DNA of 64,000 bases, taken from positions 4,402,001 to 4,466,000 of the forward strand of contig NC_046680.1 in the NCBI RefSeq assembly GCF_009870125.1, in the 5' to 3' direction. Below, piece by piece: positions 24,077 through 36,211 of the stretch (position 1 is the stretch's first letter; the number at the start of each line of letters is the position of its first letter). The notes below the pieces were generated by a model that saw only the letters and a list, made by a program, of their open reading frames with translations, searched no databases and was not told the origin of the DNA. This stretch comes from Drosophila pseudoobscura. Lineage: Eukaryota; Arthropoda; Insecta; Diptera; Drosophilidae. The translations under genes and the position numbers were made by a program.

Positions 24077-25471
24077 ATGGAGTCGAAGAAGGAGAAAGCA
24101 CGGGTTGGGATGTCAACCCAAACGTCGGTGGAAAGCGTGACTGCTACCACCGGCGGGCACGGGGAGGAGCAGTCCTCTCTGCGTGTCGCCAGCGGTCACA
24201 CCTCAGACTTGGCGGGAGCAGGCCAGGTCAGTTGTAAAGCTACTGCCACAACAACAACAACAAAAACAACTCACTCCGTGGCCTGCAAGTTGAGCCGCAC
24301 AGATGCCGTAGTCGATACAGACACGGATCTGGAGAGCGTGCTCTCTCTAATCCGGACGGACGAAGAGAGCCTTCTCCGCTCGCCGGAACCAGGCACCAGC
24401 TCCCTGCGTAGGGAAGGGCCGAAGCGTTCCAAGGAGGGGATGAAGGCCAAAGCGCAATACAAAGCGGCCCTCAACATAAAAAGCCGGCTGCAAGGCAAAG
24501 CAGACATCTCCCAGGAGGAGAAGGTCAAGCTAGCCTGGGCAGAGCAGAGAGTAGAGGAGGGTCGGCTACACTATGCCCAGATGCCACAGATGAGGGCGTC
24601 GAATGGCGAATATGCCAATAAGGTGGAGGAGATGATGGCCACCAAGAGGCAACGCTCGACTGAGAGTGCCATTAAGGACACTCCAGCGAGCAAGCGGCAA
24701 CGCGGGCCCAGGAGTGCAGCCCCTCCACCGAAAGCGGCCAAGACCCCGAAAGCGAAGGTCAGCGAGGTGACCAAACGACACCTGATCGTGACACTCATTG
24801 ACCGCAGCGAAGAAAACGGCAAGATGTCAGCGGCACAGTGGAAGCTGGTGCACGCGCGTCTTGTCGACGCACTCTTTGCACAGATGGAGGAAGACCCCGC
24901 GGCCCCAATGCCCACGTTCGATGGTGCTGGGTGGCTAAATGGGGCCAATGATGACCCAACCCTAAGGTGGCTGACGCGTACGGTCTGCCAACTGGAGGCG
25001 ATGTGGGAGGGGGCCAAGCTGGAGGTTGTGGACCGGGAGCTTATCCCGTCCAAGCCTAAGGCGAAGGTACTCTTCCCCATCACGATCCAGGGGGACCGAG
25101 CGCTGAAGCTCCTTCAGCGGCAAAACGCGGACGTGCCAACGGCCGATTGGAGGATCCTACACACTGGTAGCTCACTACCCAACGAGGGGGGCCAGTGTGT
25201 GATCCTCCAAATAAACAAGGAAGGAGAGGATCTGCTATACCCCAAGTTCGGGAAGATGGCGTGGGGCATGGGTAGCGTCTACCTGCGCCTCAAAAAGTGC
25301 CACCCTGAGGACAAGGACGCGCATACCCTGCAGGCAGGCGAGGTGGAAAAGGACCTAGGTCTCGAGTCCATCGTGGAGGCCGCCCAGGGTCTTGCGCTTG
25401 AAGATGAAGAAGAGGAAGGTGCAAGCGAGCCAGCCACCCATGCTGAGTGTGCTGCAGCTCAACTTGCATAA
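24077..25471 (+). CDS. LINE ORF1
   Basis: 464 codons, MESKKEKARVGM... to ...HAECAAAQLA. The first half is low-complexity (Thr/Lys/Ser) and basic (KRQRSTESAIKDTPASKRQR). The second half holds a DUF4780-like domain typical of ORF1 in LOA/R1-like elements (HLIVTLIDRSEENGKMSAAQ, FDGAGWLNG, LWEGAKLEV-type strings). ORF1 proteins bind the element's own RNA. The frame is intact from start to stop. It overlaps the start of ORF2 by about 30 bases. Confidence 0.8.
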   Translation: MESKKEKARVGMSTQTSVESVTATTGGHGEEQSSLRVASGHTSDLAGAGQVSCKATATTTTTKTTHSVACKLSRTDAVVDTDTDLESVLSLIRTDEESLLRSPEPGTSSLRREGPKRSKEGMKAKAQYKAALNIKSRLQGKADISQEEKVKLAWAEQRVEEGRLHYAQMPQMRASNGEYANKVEEMMATKRQRSTESAIKDTPASKRQRGPRSAAPPPKAAKTPKAKVSEVTKRHLIVTLIDRSEENGKMSAAQWKLVHARLVDALFAQMEEDPAAPMPTFDGAGWLNGANDDPTLRWLTRTVCQLEAMWEGAKLEVVDRELIPSKPKAKVLFPITIQGDRALKLLQRQNADVPTADWRILHTGSSLPNEGGQCVILQINKEGEDLLYPKFGKMAWGMGSVYLRLKKCHPEDKDAHTLQAGEVEKDLGLESIVEAAQGLALEDEEEEGASEPATHAECAAAQLA

Positions 25472-28400
25472 AAGCAAGGTAGCGTCGGCGGAGCTCCTCA
25501 TCGCCATGGAGCAAGGGCTCGCCGACATAGCTCTAGTCCAGGAGCCCTGGATTGCGACATGCAATTCAGTGGCCGGACTAAATTCCTCAAATCATAACCT
25601 GTTCTACTCAACATCGGTAAGCAGGAGCAGAACCGTCGTACTCGTACGAAAGGGAATCCATGCTTACCTTATGTCTCATTACAGCACGGATGACCTGACG
25701 GTTGTGATGCTGGAAAGTGAGGAAAAGCGCCTTCTGGTGGCTTCCTGCTACATGGCTCACGACAGACCCGCACCACCCGACGAACTCAGGAGCCTGGTGA
25801 CAGAAGCCGGCACCAAAAACTATCAACTCGTCATCGGAACGGACGCCAACGCCCACCATAATGTGTGGGGAAGCACCGACATCAATGACAGAGGTGAGTC
25901 ACTCTTAGACTTTATACTAGCAACTAATCTATATATAGCAAACGTTGGGGAGGAGCACACCTTCGTAGGTCCGACCTCATCTAACGTGCTAGACCTAACA
26001 CTTGCAATGGGAAACAGTACTACGGTATCTAGCTGGAGGGTCCTCGATAGACCATCCTTCTCAGACCATAAGTACATTCAGTTCAAGTGCGAATTCAAAC
26101 ACCCTTCGAAGACAACAGTCTATAGAAACCCCCGGAACACAAACTGGGCAAAGTTTAAAAAGACAGTTACTTCGAAGCTCGCGAATCCGGGCTCAGTGAA
26201 ATCCGCGGAGGATATAGAGAAGTCCCTAAAGACCCTATCCAACGAGCTACTGAACGCCTACCATGCATTGTGCAAACCCTCGAGAACGAAGAGGAGGTCC
26301 AAGCCACTCTGGTGGAACCGAGATCTCTCTCTCCAAAGGAACAACCTCAAGGAATTCTTCAAGATCGCCAAACAAGCGAACGAGGAGATTGTCAATGAGA
26401 AATATAAAATCCTACTTAGGAGCTACAAGAAGGAAATACGTAAGGCACAAAGGAACTCGTGGAGAAACTTCTGCTCCAACATCGAGAAAGTGCCCGAAAC
26501 CGCCAGGCTTCGGAAGCTGCTTTCAAAGCAGCCCACAGTACAGAGCCAACTAAAACTAGACAACGGACAGTGGACAGAGGGCAGCAAAGAAGCCCTAACA
26601 GCACTAATGGAGGCGCACTTCCCTGGATGCACCGAGGTAACTGACGCCAAGGAGCATCAGGACCTAGCAACCGAGGAACACCACCCTCCAATAGGTCTGT
26701 TAACCACTAAGAGAATACACTGGGCCATAGACTCCTTCGCGGGCATAAAAGCACCAGGACTGGACGGGATATTCCCAGCCATGATGCAGTTGACCAAAGA
26801 CCAAACCAACACGCCTACACTAAAGGAAATCAGTGGAGACGGCACTACACTCGCTAGTAGCCACCATCGAGAGCGCCCTTCACAACAAAAAGTATGCTTT
26901 GGGAGCATTTGTGGACATCTTAGGAGCATTCAACAACGTGGCCACAAACGCAATAACAAGTCCCCTAGAAGCGAATAACATACACCCTGCAATCAACGTC
27001 TGGATCAAAAACCTCCTAAGTTGCAGACGGGTGCAATCAGAGTGGGGCACTGCTACCATGGTAAAGGGGGCACACAGAGGCACACCTCAGGGTGGAGTCC
27101 TGTCGCCACTACTGTGGAATCTGGTGGTCGACGACCTCATCAAGAGATTTGAAAGGAAGGCCCCAAAGAACAGCTTATGCAGACGACATAAGCATACTTA
27201 TTACGGGTGTATGTCCATCGACCCTCAGCTCCTTAATGACACGTACACTCAGGGAGATACGTGAGTGGGCGGAAGAGGTAGGACTCAGTATCAACGCGGA
27301 CAAGACGGACCTCATACTCTTTACCAAGAGGTACAAGGTACCGATATGGACCCCCCCGAAAATTGACCAAACTAGGCTGACCCCAAAATCACAGGTGAAA
27401 TACCTAGGCACAGTACTGGACAGCAAGCTGGCTGCTCTAATGCAGTGGATCTACATCTCGGTGGTGCGACCAACTCTGCTGTATGGAGCCTTAGTGTGGT
27501 GGCAGGCTACTGAAAAGAAGACATACCATAAGCTTATGGAGAAGACTCAGCGACAGGCTCTGCTCTGTATTACAGGGGCGCTGAGGTCAACCCCAACAAA
27601 AGCACTCGAAACCATACTCGGAATCGACCCCCTGGACATTCAAGCTCGCCTGATTGCGGGAAAGGCAGCACAACGCCTCATAGCATCAGGAAATCTATCG
27701 CCACAAGGATACGGGCATAGTTCAATCGGCAGGGAAATGACCAGATCAACTGACTACATGACCCCCCAAACTTGCCTTGACGTCAAAACAACCACATCTC
27801 TGGGACCTGAAGACTGGAAGATTGGAAGGGACCAAACTGAGCACCTCAATATATACACAGACGGCTCCAAGGTGGACACAGACCCCGAGATAAGGCTGTC
27901 GTATAAGCTACCCGACCCATGCAGCATATTCCAGGCAGAAGTTTAGGCCATCGGGAAAGCAGCGGAGGTCGCTCTCCTCACAGAACGAGCACACGATGCG
28001 GTCAACCTATTCGTCGACAGCCAAGCGGCGATAAGATCCATGCAGTCGTCCGTGGTCAGTTCCAGAAGTGTCTTGGCGAGCAGGGAGGCATTAGGCATCC
28101 TAAGCACGACAAAGACAGTGCGGATCTATTGGGTTCCCAGCCACCAGGGCATCGAAGGAAACGAAGCGGCGGACGTACTAGCTAAGGAAGGCGTCGGGCT
28201 GGAGAATAGGAGAACCGAGAACGTGCCTGTCTCCCTCAGAACGCTGCAAGGCGATCTAGAGAAGCAGGCTAGAGCACAGACTGATAGCAGGTGGAGGAGT
28301 ACCACCACCTGCAGAACCTCGAAGATAATGTGCAAGGAGCGCAACGAGAAACTTAGCCACTACCTACTGCACCTACCACGAAAGGACTGCAGACTGATGG

Positions 28401-28675
28401 TGGGAATACTAACAGGTCACTGTCTGGCTGCTGCACATGCAGCAAAGCTAGGCATCACCAACAGAGACAGTTGCAGGAAATGTGAGGAACCTGGGGCTAT
28501 CGAAACCCTGGAACATCTCATCTGCAACTGTCCGGCTCTCTCAAGGGCAAGGAGGAGATACCTGGGCGCCCCAGTGTTGGCATCACTGGAAGATGCCTCC
28601 AAAAGGACGCCTCGGGAACTGCTGGCCTATGCTAAAAACACCTCGATTCTCGGGGACTTTTTAAAACCACATTAA
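25440..28675 (+). pseudogene. LINE ORF2 (endonuclease, reverse transcriptase, RNase H), broken
   Basis: A start at 25440 (MLSVLQLNLHKSK) overlaps the end of ORF1. The endonuclease shows its catalytic set: QLNLHKS, ALVQEPW, GTDANAHHNVWGS and SDHKYI. RT starts with PGLDGIFPAMM, but about 100 residues are missing before VETALHSLV, where the frame changes (near 26.83 kb). GTPQGGVLSPLLWN and YADD (27172-27186) remain, with a second frame change between them. Another 40 or so residues are lost after LGTVLDSKL. RNase H shows IYTDGSK, FQAEV then a TAG stop, VDSQAAI and VPSHQGIEGNEAAD. The C-terminal CRKCEEPGAIETLEHLICNC is present. It is therefore inactive. Confidence 0.85.
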
Positions 28676-28778
28676 CACTCCCGCGACGGTTCATACACCC
28701 CCCCATCCGGATAACTAAGGGCCATATTGGCCTATGCGCGGCCCCGCTGAGGGCCGTCCGGGTTAACCTAACCTAACC

Positions 28779-28792
28779 TAAGTATCGTCCTG
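28779..28792 (+). repeat. Target-site duplication of the LINE, right copy
   Basis: TAAGTATCGTCCTG, exact copy of 23795-23808. Removing the LINE and one copy leaves the host frame continuous (ALSIVL joined to QRTVDM). Confidence 0.9.
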
Positions 28793-29329
28793 CAAAGGAC
28801 TGTGGATATGGGCCTAGCAGACAACCTAATGGCTGTTGTCTGCGATGGTTGCCCAGCCAATGGGCTAGCCGTCTCAAATGCCAATTGGAATTTTCCAGCT
28901 TTGTGGGATTTCCCCCATCTAGATAGGATTTTTTACAACAGCAAAAAAGCGCCCTTCTCCGATATCATTCTTAGAAATTTATACAATTCGAGCTTCACGC
29001 CAACGAATTGGAGGGACGTCTTTGATAATTTGCCAGATTTTCACCCAATAGTCCCCACGGAGTATCATGATTATTATACAACAGAGCTATTCAACATCAG
29101 AATGATGGTTGACAAATTTTTTTTGGTTCCGCGCGCAACCCCATTGGAGCTAAGGGACATACATTCCAATAAGCTCGAAGCAATGGGTTTCATCATTAAA
29201 AGGCTTGCGGCGGACATTGTAGATTATGCATCCCACATTAGCCAGCCTAATGAATTTCAAGAGGATGCTCTCTATTTTATAGCCCGCTTAGTCGGCACTC
29301 TAGCTCTATTAGCTCAAGGAACCGCGTAG
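28793..29329 (+). pseudogene. Transposase-like gene, 3' part
   Basis: Continues the frame of 23332-23808: QRTVDMGLADNLMAVVCDGC to a stop at 29327-29329, about 178 codons. NLMAVVCDGCPANGLAVS looks like the second catalytic-acid strand. FPALWDFPHLDRIFYNSKKA recalls the D(V/T)PHLLK(S/L)LRN box of P-type transposases. Then comes a helical tail with many Asp/Glu. There is no in-frame stop in this half, so either the LINE is young or the gene was under constraint until the insertion. Family not certain. Confidence 0.5.
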
Positions 29330-32174
29330 AAAATCTCTTTTCAAAGTTTTACTTAATTTGCAAGTTGGCTGGAAGCCCTAGGTCCTGTCGAAGTACAAAT
29401 TCGACGATTAATATTACATTTATTGTTAATAACTTCATACTTTCAGACACCCCGACGATCGATGCCCCGCCCTAAAAGTAAATATAGTGGATTAGGCCTA
29501 TTGGGGATACCACTTAAAAAAAAACGCGCCAAAAACTCGACCTCTTGGGTGGTTGTGGAATGAGTTTATTACCATAAATAAATAAATCCGGTCCCGCAAG
29601 ATTGCTGAAAGCGTTGGTCAGCTCAACCTTTAACTGAGCTCCGACGTAGCTCTATCTGGTCCGACGTACACGGATCCCTATGCCTCTCCGACCATACTCC
29701 GCTAAAAACTTGACTGCTGTTTCGTTAACGGGATAGCCAGATGCTAGCAACTTCGCCATAAAAGCAGGATTTGCCTCAGGGAATATATGTAGAAGGCTTG
29801 ACTTCTTCCGTGCTTATTTGTTTCGGTTTTGTTTCCTTGTCCGCGTACTTTGCAAAGGCGTAGAAGGTTACCGGAGAAAATAACTTTCCCAATCTGTCAA
29901 TGGTCGAGAATTAGCCAAAAATGTGTCATACAATTGGTGGTACTTATACTTACTTTGCCTATTCAAGCTGAAACTCTTCGGGCGAATCATCCTCTTCCGC
30001 TTTTGGCATACTGAGCAACTTGTCCTTCGTTCGTTGGGGACAAGCGCGTACCTTAAACTGGTGTCGCCTTCGGACCTTGGGTCCTTGTAGAAGGCATTGT
30101 GGTAGTAGTAGCCTGGCATACTCATCCATAGTCTTTCGCTCCATCTTCATCCGCAGCTTGGTCGCGTTGCACCTCATATGGCATAGCCGGCAGGTTCTCT
30201 ATTGCATTTTTAAAGTCTTTAATTTCTAAGCGGTCTAGCGGTCTTAAGTCTAGTTACTTAATTTCTTCGATGGAGCCATTAAAGCTCGATTTTTGGCTCT
30301 GTTCTTTTTCCTCCTTTTTCAATTGTTTTCCTATGAAATTCGTCTTCTGGTGGCTGAGGCAGGGAGTAGTGGGCCACAACTGCGCCAAAGGGCGCCGCTG
30401 GTCGTTTCGGCATCGCTGCAGACTCTGTGGCTCGACTTTAACTGTAAATGCGAAGAAGGTGGAAAGCACGGAATAGCCGTGGAACAGCGGCTGTTTTTGG
30501 GAGTGCCCTGTGACATCATGATGCGCTTGCCATTTGAAGCTACGGGCACCACGGCCCTCCAAACTCAGAAAACGAACTCTAAGAAGGCCTAAAGTTTGAG
30601 CAGTTTGAGAAAGACTGCCCCTATCGACTTCCAGTAGCAAGAGTTTCTCTACGGTACAATCTAATCAGCTCGTGGATATACACATATTCGGACTTTGTCC
30701 AATACCCACAACTAGCAGCTTGACTCGTATGAATCATGCAATATCTTGGCAATATCTTATGGGTATATTTTCAACATTGATATAAGCTATAAACGCCTTA
30801 CAAGCTTTAGAAGACAAAAAACGGCTTTCAATGAATCTCATCACTAGCTGACTCGAGTCTGCAATTAATAAAAGCGTGCCAATCACGTGATCTATGGTAT
30901 GTCCATGAGAATGATGAACACAATATAATACGGGTATCGGGTACAATAAACGGCCACAAATAGACAAGTTCTCCAAGTCATCATCGAAACTGCCTCTAAG
31001 CCCCCGCTCTCAAAATAGATACATACATATGTAGGTAAATTTCTACTAATCTATTGATTTTTTAGGTTCCATACCTCAGGGGTAGCTGAACTTTGGATAA
31101 ACGGGTTTGCATTTGGCGGTTGCTGTTCTTTTCTTTCACTTTGAGTTCTTCTTTTTCTAGAAATTTGATGGTTGAATGTGTGTCAGACGACGATTCGTAC
31201 TTTGAACCCTCGATCAGACACATCCACACATATACACATAGGAGAAGGGCGGTAGACAATTGACTACATATTTCAATTGGAATTTGTTTATAGGCAAATC
31301 AATTGATTCACATGAGAACCTTTGACGTCTCCAATTGCCAAACAATTTGCTGGCCCATGCTGTCAATTAGACTTTGTGCCTTCATGGCGCAACAGAACAG
31401 CCAAATTGCAAAGGTAAGCGGACAAGAGTTACGACATTTCTTCCGACAATTAATAGAGTCTCTCCGAAAAGCACTAGCCGAGGGAAAGCCTCACGCAACC
31501 TTTGCTGATAGCAGAACAAATTTGCTTATCGGAGGAGGTACTCTGCTAATCCGGATTTCTAGGTGTACGCCAAGTGCTTCGATTCGAAGAGTCTGAAATG
31601 CGATTTTCGAAAAAACAGTTTCCATTTCCGTAACGTTGAACACTTCATTTTAATAGTTTTCACTCATACGAATACATGGTATTATTCAATAATTTGTGGC
31701 GTCACAGCACGCATACTCGTATATAGTATTGTATAGTAAAGTTTTGTACGTTTGTGTATATTTATAATATGTAAATAGGTCACAAAATTGCCCAGCACGA
31801 GATGCTATGAGAACGCTTCTCGCATAAAACACATTTCAATAACTATTAATAGGAGTGCTCACTGTAGTCCATTGTTAAAACCCTGATATCTAGCTATTCT
31901 CGGCTTTTAAAATATACATGTATGTAGAATATAGAAACCCTGAACTTATTCTTAATATATTAATAATATGTAACTGAACAATAAATAATATTAAGTATGT
32001 CGATAAAACATTAACGTTAGGCATTGTGACTGTCAGTGCCTAGCATTAAAAAAAGGATCGGCCCTCACTTGGTCGGATTTCAAATGAGTTATTGTCGGCG
32101 CTTAAAGTCTGTGAGTAGGAACACCCCTATGGTTTCAATATGTAACAAGCTGTTGGTTATGCCAACGAGAGGTA
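29330..32174. other. Intergenic with decayed coding-like sequence
   Basis: On the minus strand a frame at about 29652-29815 reads FPEANPAFMAKLLASGYPVN and onward, coding-like but alone. Minus frames at 29868-30177 (RHQFKVRACPQRTKDKLL) and a plus frame at 31303-31596 (QNSQIAKVSGQELRHFFRQL) also look more protein-like than chance, but without start, partner exons or a known family. I take the stretch as relics of mobile or host genes. No complete gene is supported. Confidence 0.3.
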
Positions 32175-33823
32175 CAGTGGCGCCGAAAAAAATAGCACCA
32201 GTAGGCACGATCGTCTTTATTCGTTCAAAACAAGACCACTGTCCAACATTTGCTGGACTTTACTGCAATATAATGTAGCTTTATATGTCTCCTCTCTGAG
32301 AGAAGTGTGCTTATTCTCTCAATTCTAACGGTTCTTATAACATTAGGCAATTTTGCGAAAGAGGAGCGAAATGGAGCACCAACAAAAATAGCACCAGTAG
32401 CTGTTTTATGTAAAAGCTTCTACTTTTCTGAGCTTCTTGATATTTTAAGTTCTTGATTGAATTAAAAATCGGTGGCTTTAGGTGATTGTGACAAGAAAGT
32501 TACAAAATTTAAGTAGTTATGGGTCTTGGAAAGCTCTAAAGTGAAGAAAAAAGCCAAAGGATCAAAACTTTCATTTCAGAAGGCAGGACCTATGCTAAGG
32601 TGTGGCAAATTGTCGGTTGTTCAAAAGAAATGATTAGAAATCCTTAGAAATATGTTTCCAACAAGAATCACGTTCAAGAAAGGCCGCGATATCCCCATTT
32701 CTGCTAAAACTACTGGTTCGTGAGAGCAAGGAGGACCCATTTAAGTCGGCCACAGAGCTAAAGCAAGGATCTTAAAAAATCGTCAAGTACCAGGAAAGTT
32801 AGATCTTGTTTACAAGAACGTAAAATGGGTACTCGTAGTCCGAGGAAAATTTCACTTCTCATGGGAAGGCATAGGGCAAAAAAAGTTTGGTATGCAAAAT
32901 AGCACTAAAGTTGAGCCAAGGAAAATGGATAAACATCCTGTGGTCCGACTAAATCCAAAAATTATTTTTTGGTGTAAAAGGGTCTTGTTCTTGTGTGAAA
33001 CGATTACCGAATGCAGAATATTACCCCCAGACTCACATGTAAATTCATTAGACATAGAAAAGCAAGCAAAATCGTATGGGCATGATTTTTCGTACTAAGT
33101 AGGTGATCCAATACATGGCACAACCCCATTATGGATCAACATGTCTATGTCAATATCAAAGAAACAGTGATTCTGCTTTATGCAGAATACGAAATAGAAT
33201 TGTTGTGTGTCTTCCAGCATGAAAATGACCTAAAACGATCTAGAAAGAAAGCTCGAAAGTGGTTCGAGCACAATTCACTTAGTGCAATAGATTGGCCTGT
33301 TCAGTCTCCAGAGTTGAACCCCATTGCTAATATTTTGGGTCAAGTTAAAAAATATGTTTCTAATGCTGAATCAAAGAACAATAAATATGTTTGGGGTATC
33401 CTGCATGGTTCGTGGATCAATATCCCAAGGGAAAGATGCGAAAATTAGGTCAGCTTTAATGCCAATATGTTGAGCTGTTGTTGTTGCTGGCAAAGGCTTT
33501 GCAACAAAATGCCAACCTTTAAATACAACTAAACTAACATATTTTACTAAAAAATGTGGAAAGTTTCCTTGTATTTTATAGTTTTTTGATTTCCTTGTAA
33601 ATTGGTGCTATTTTTGTTGGTGCCCAAATTTCTGATAAAATCCTTTTCTTTTCAAATATTTTCATTTGGAGTTTGCGAATTATGCCAGTGCTCTGGGATA
33701 CGATAAATTATACCTTAATGTTTATATATTAGTCTTAACAACGTTCATTAGAACCATTGCTTAAGCAAAATCCGTCAATATAGACACATTAGTCCACTGG
33801 TGCTATTTTTTTCGGCGCAGCTG
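32175..33823. mobile_element. Decayed Tc1/mariner element (HB-like)
   Basis: 1649 bp bounded by TA on both sides. The terminal inverted repeats read CAGTGGCGCCGAAAAAAATA at the left and, inverted at the right, CAGCTGCGCCGAAAAAAATA, both followed by GCACCAGT. A second, inner inverted pair (AACAAAAATAGCACCA, about 32385, and its reverse near 33605) makes an IR/DR-type arrangement. Transposase remains: a helix-turn-helix piece (YAKVWQIVGCSKEMI) and DWPVQSPELNPIANILGQVK, the second-aspartate box of Tc1 transposases. The reading frame has many stops and shifts. HB (about 1.65 kb in D. melanogaster, from memory) is the closest match by size; family name is inference. Confidence 0.8.
33131..33448 (+). 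pseudogene. Tc1-type transposase C-terminal relic
   Basis: The longest surviving frame of the element, with VFQHENDLKRSRKKARKWFE (the decayed D box: intact relatives read QDNDPKHTS at this spot) and SAIDWPVQSPELNPIANI with the downstream acidic box region. It is broken upstream by several stops. No product is expected. Confidence 0.75.
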
Positions 33824-34090
33824 TATATGTGTGTAGGCCTGAACATATGTTCTACTGTAATTAACAATTATTTATATAATTATTTTTCTATGGAAGACTC
33901 TGTAGTGGTCGATCTGCGTTCAAGCTTTGTTCACACAGGTATACGAAAAGGTCACATTGTTATGCACTTTTAGGTACGACATCAATCATATTAGACTAAA
34001 GACCTACGACTAAAGCGGTTGGTGAGTGCCAGGCGACGCCTCCTAGAAAATCCTTTTTTTCATTAAATTCTACTAAAACTATCGCTGGAA

Positions 34091-35916
34091 CTATTGCTCT
34101 GTTAGCTTGGTGAATATCTCATCCTGGATTGACTGGGCCCGTTCTTGCTCTTGGCGCCGCCACCGACGAGACAGTGGGGGAGCAAAGAGGTCGTAGTCCA
34201 GCTGTTTTCTGTACTTGTCTAAATATATCTGTGAGTTGTCCGCCCATTTCAAGTACGTTAGGACCCTGCTGGCGCTGTAGCCAATGACTAGAGCGATGAG
34301 AAATCCGAGGACACTGAACCACAGATAGGAGAGTCGATAGAGCCATAAGTACTCCTGCTCAGTGGCCACCCGACTGCTCTCTGTGGCTAGGCGCAGGTCT
34401 TCTGCGACAAAGCTGGTGGTGTTTCCACATCCTGAGGTACTGAACGTCAGGGTCTGCGGTTTCGGTTTGGGTCCACCAAATCCAATGAAGAAGGCGAAAA
34501 TGATCGAGATCCAGAAGCCCAGGAGCACGCCGCGTTGATTACTGCGCGTTGTGCAGACTCCCAGCGTAAAGACAGCTAGCAGAGGTCCTCCCACCACACC
34601 AAAGATGGTAAGCGAAGCTTGTAGGACACCTCCAAGGGAACCAGCCCCGAACGCCAGTCCAATGCAGAGCAGACCAAAGATAAAAGCCACAACTTTGGTG
34701 GGGAGCGTGGACTTGGAGTCGATTAGAGTCCGTTTAAAAATGACCTTGTATAATGGCTTCAGGTAGTCCTCCAGGGTAACGGCCGACAGAGACGTGACCG
34801 CTGATGAAATACTGGAAAGACTAGCAGAGAATATTCCCGAGACAAAGAGTCCACACAGGCCGGGATATTGACCTAAGGCAATAACATATATCAAATGTAG
34901 AGGTGTATTTGCAGAGGATATGCAGGAAACTTACCCATGGTGTCCACAGCGAACAGCGGCATGAGCTGATCCCGTGACTTGATGCGTCCCTCCAGCAGCG
35001 GGTCACAATTGCGGTAGTAGTAGAAGATGGCCAGTCCACTGAAGATGGTGCTAAAGCTGAGCAAGCCCAATATAGGTACATTCCACCAGAGCGCAGACTG
35101 CGCGCTCTTTAAGTTGTGTACGCTTAACAGCCGCTGGACCTGGGTCTGATTGACGCCATAGAGCGAAAGATAGGTTACCATGCCGCCAATAATTAGGGAC
35201 CACCAGGTGTGTCGCACCGTTGGGTCAAGTGAAAATTCGGTTATCTCCAGTCGGCCACGCTCCGCGGCCACCTGCCAAATTGCGCCCAAGCCGCCAGCCT
35301 TTATTCCTGAAACAGCTATCACCGCAAAGATGGCGGCAAACATGAGGAACGACTGAAAGACATCCGTGATCAGAACCGCTTTGAGACCTCCGAGCGTCGA
35401 GTAAAAGGTGCAGACCAGTCCAATAACCAATATGGCCGTACTCCGCGGAATGCCAGTAACAGCCTCCAAGGCCAGAGCCGGAGCATACAGGGCTATCCCC
35501 ATGTAGAGGACCATTTGAATTGTGAACGCTAAGGAGGCACACAGACGGGTGGCCTGGCCAAACCGACGCTCCAGGTACTCGTAGACACTTGTTGTCTGCA
35601 TGCGATAGAAGACCGGCAGAAATATGTAGGCGGCAATGGGCGTGCTGCTCCAATAGGCGATATTTATCACACAAAACATGGTCCCAAACTGATACGACTC
35701 ATTTGAAACGCCCATGAGGGAGATGGCGGACATGAAGCTGGCCATCAGGCTGAAGGACACAGGGAACGTCGTCATGCTCTTGTCCGCCATCAGGTATTCC
35801 TTTGTGGTTTTTTGCTTGCCCCCTGTGTACCGATAATAGATGCCAATCAATGCCGAAATTATCAAAATGCTGATCAATACGGCCGCATCCCACGCATCAA
35901 ACGTTCCCACACTCAT
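34091..35916 (-). CDS. SLC5-family sodium-coupled solute transporter
   Basis: Two coding exons on minus, 35916-34935 and 34872-34091, give 587 residues, the normal length for SLC5. The start, MSVGTFDAWDAAVLISILII, opens the first membrane segment, and about 13 hydrophobic segments follow. Family marks include EYLMADKSMTTFPVSFSLMA near residue 40-60, YEYLERRFG, GGLKAVLITDVFQ and the late SGIFSASLSSISSAVTSLSA with the sodium-site serines. The C-terminal cytoplasmic tail is basic and Gln-rich. It sits in the plasma membrane and imports an organic anion or vitamin with Na+. The sequence fits the monocarboxylate/multivitamin branch, but I cannot name the substrate. A motif-6-like promoter element lies upstream at 36188-36211. 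Confidence 0.9.
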
Positions 35917-36187
35917 GGTGTTGTTTTCGTCACTCGAGTGAATTGATTTTTCTACAACGGCAACTCACGGTGAATCGCCGAGTCTGATCCGCGTAATGAC
36001 CTTTTCCGCAGTCAATGGTTCTTGCGCGCCGAAAAGCAAAGTACGCGCAACCACCGAAAACAAACAACGCGTGTCTCGCGAAAATGATTCCGTTTGAACC
36101 GTCCGGATTGATTATTATTTTCGTTGATTGGCACAGCTGATTGACCGCGGACTTATCAGAAATATACCGAATTACGTCACAAATCTC

Positions 36188-36211
36188 AAAATATACCGTA
36201 AATATACTGAC
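36188..36211 (-). promoter_or_regulatory. Paired motif-6-like promoter element upstream of the SLC5 gene
   Basis: On the minus strand this is the same 24 bases as 19997-20020 (GTCAGTATATTTACGG...), without any difference. It lies about 270 bases upstream of the SLC5 ATG, in the sense direction. Confidence 0.6.

Larger units (their letters stand above)
23809..28778 (+). mobile_element. LOA-type non-LTR retrotransposon (LINE; Bilbo/Trim-like)
   Basis: About 4.97 kb, flanked by a 14-bp duplication. It carries a 5' untranslated part (23809-24076), two overlapping ORFs, and a 3' tail TTAACCTAACCTAACC instead of poly(A). ORF2 has an apurinic-type endonuclease, reverse transcriptase, RNase H and a terminal Cys/His motif, the domain set of the LOA clade. 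ORF2 is broken: at least two frameshifts (about 26.83 and 27.17 kb), a TAG at 27944-27946 and internal losses in the RT. The copy is dead but full length at its ends. It inserted into the transposase-like gene. Clade is from known domain order; the Bilbo/Trim comparison is from memory. Confidence 0.85.

Noticed and set aside
24571-25083. 170-codon minus ORF inside LINE ORF1
   Set aside because: Antisense shadow of a GC-rich real frame, with no domain.
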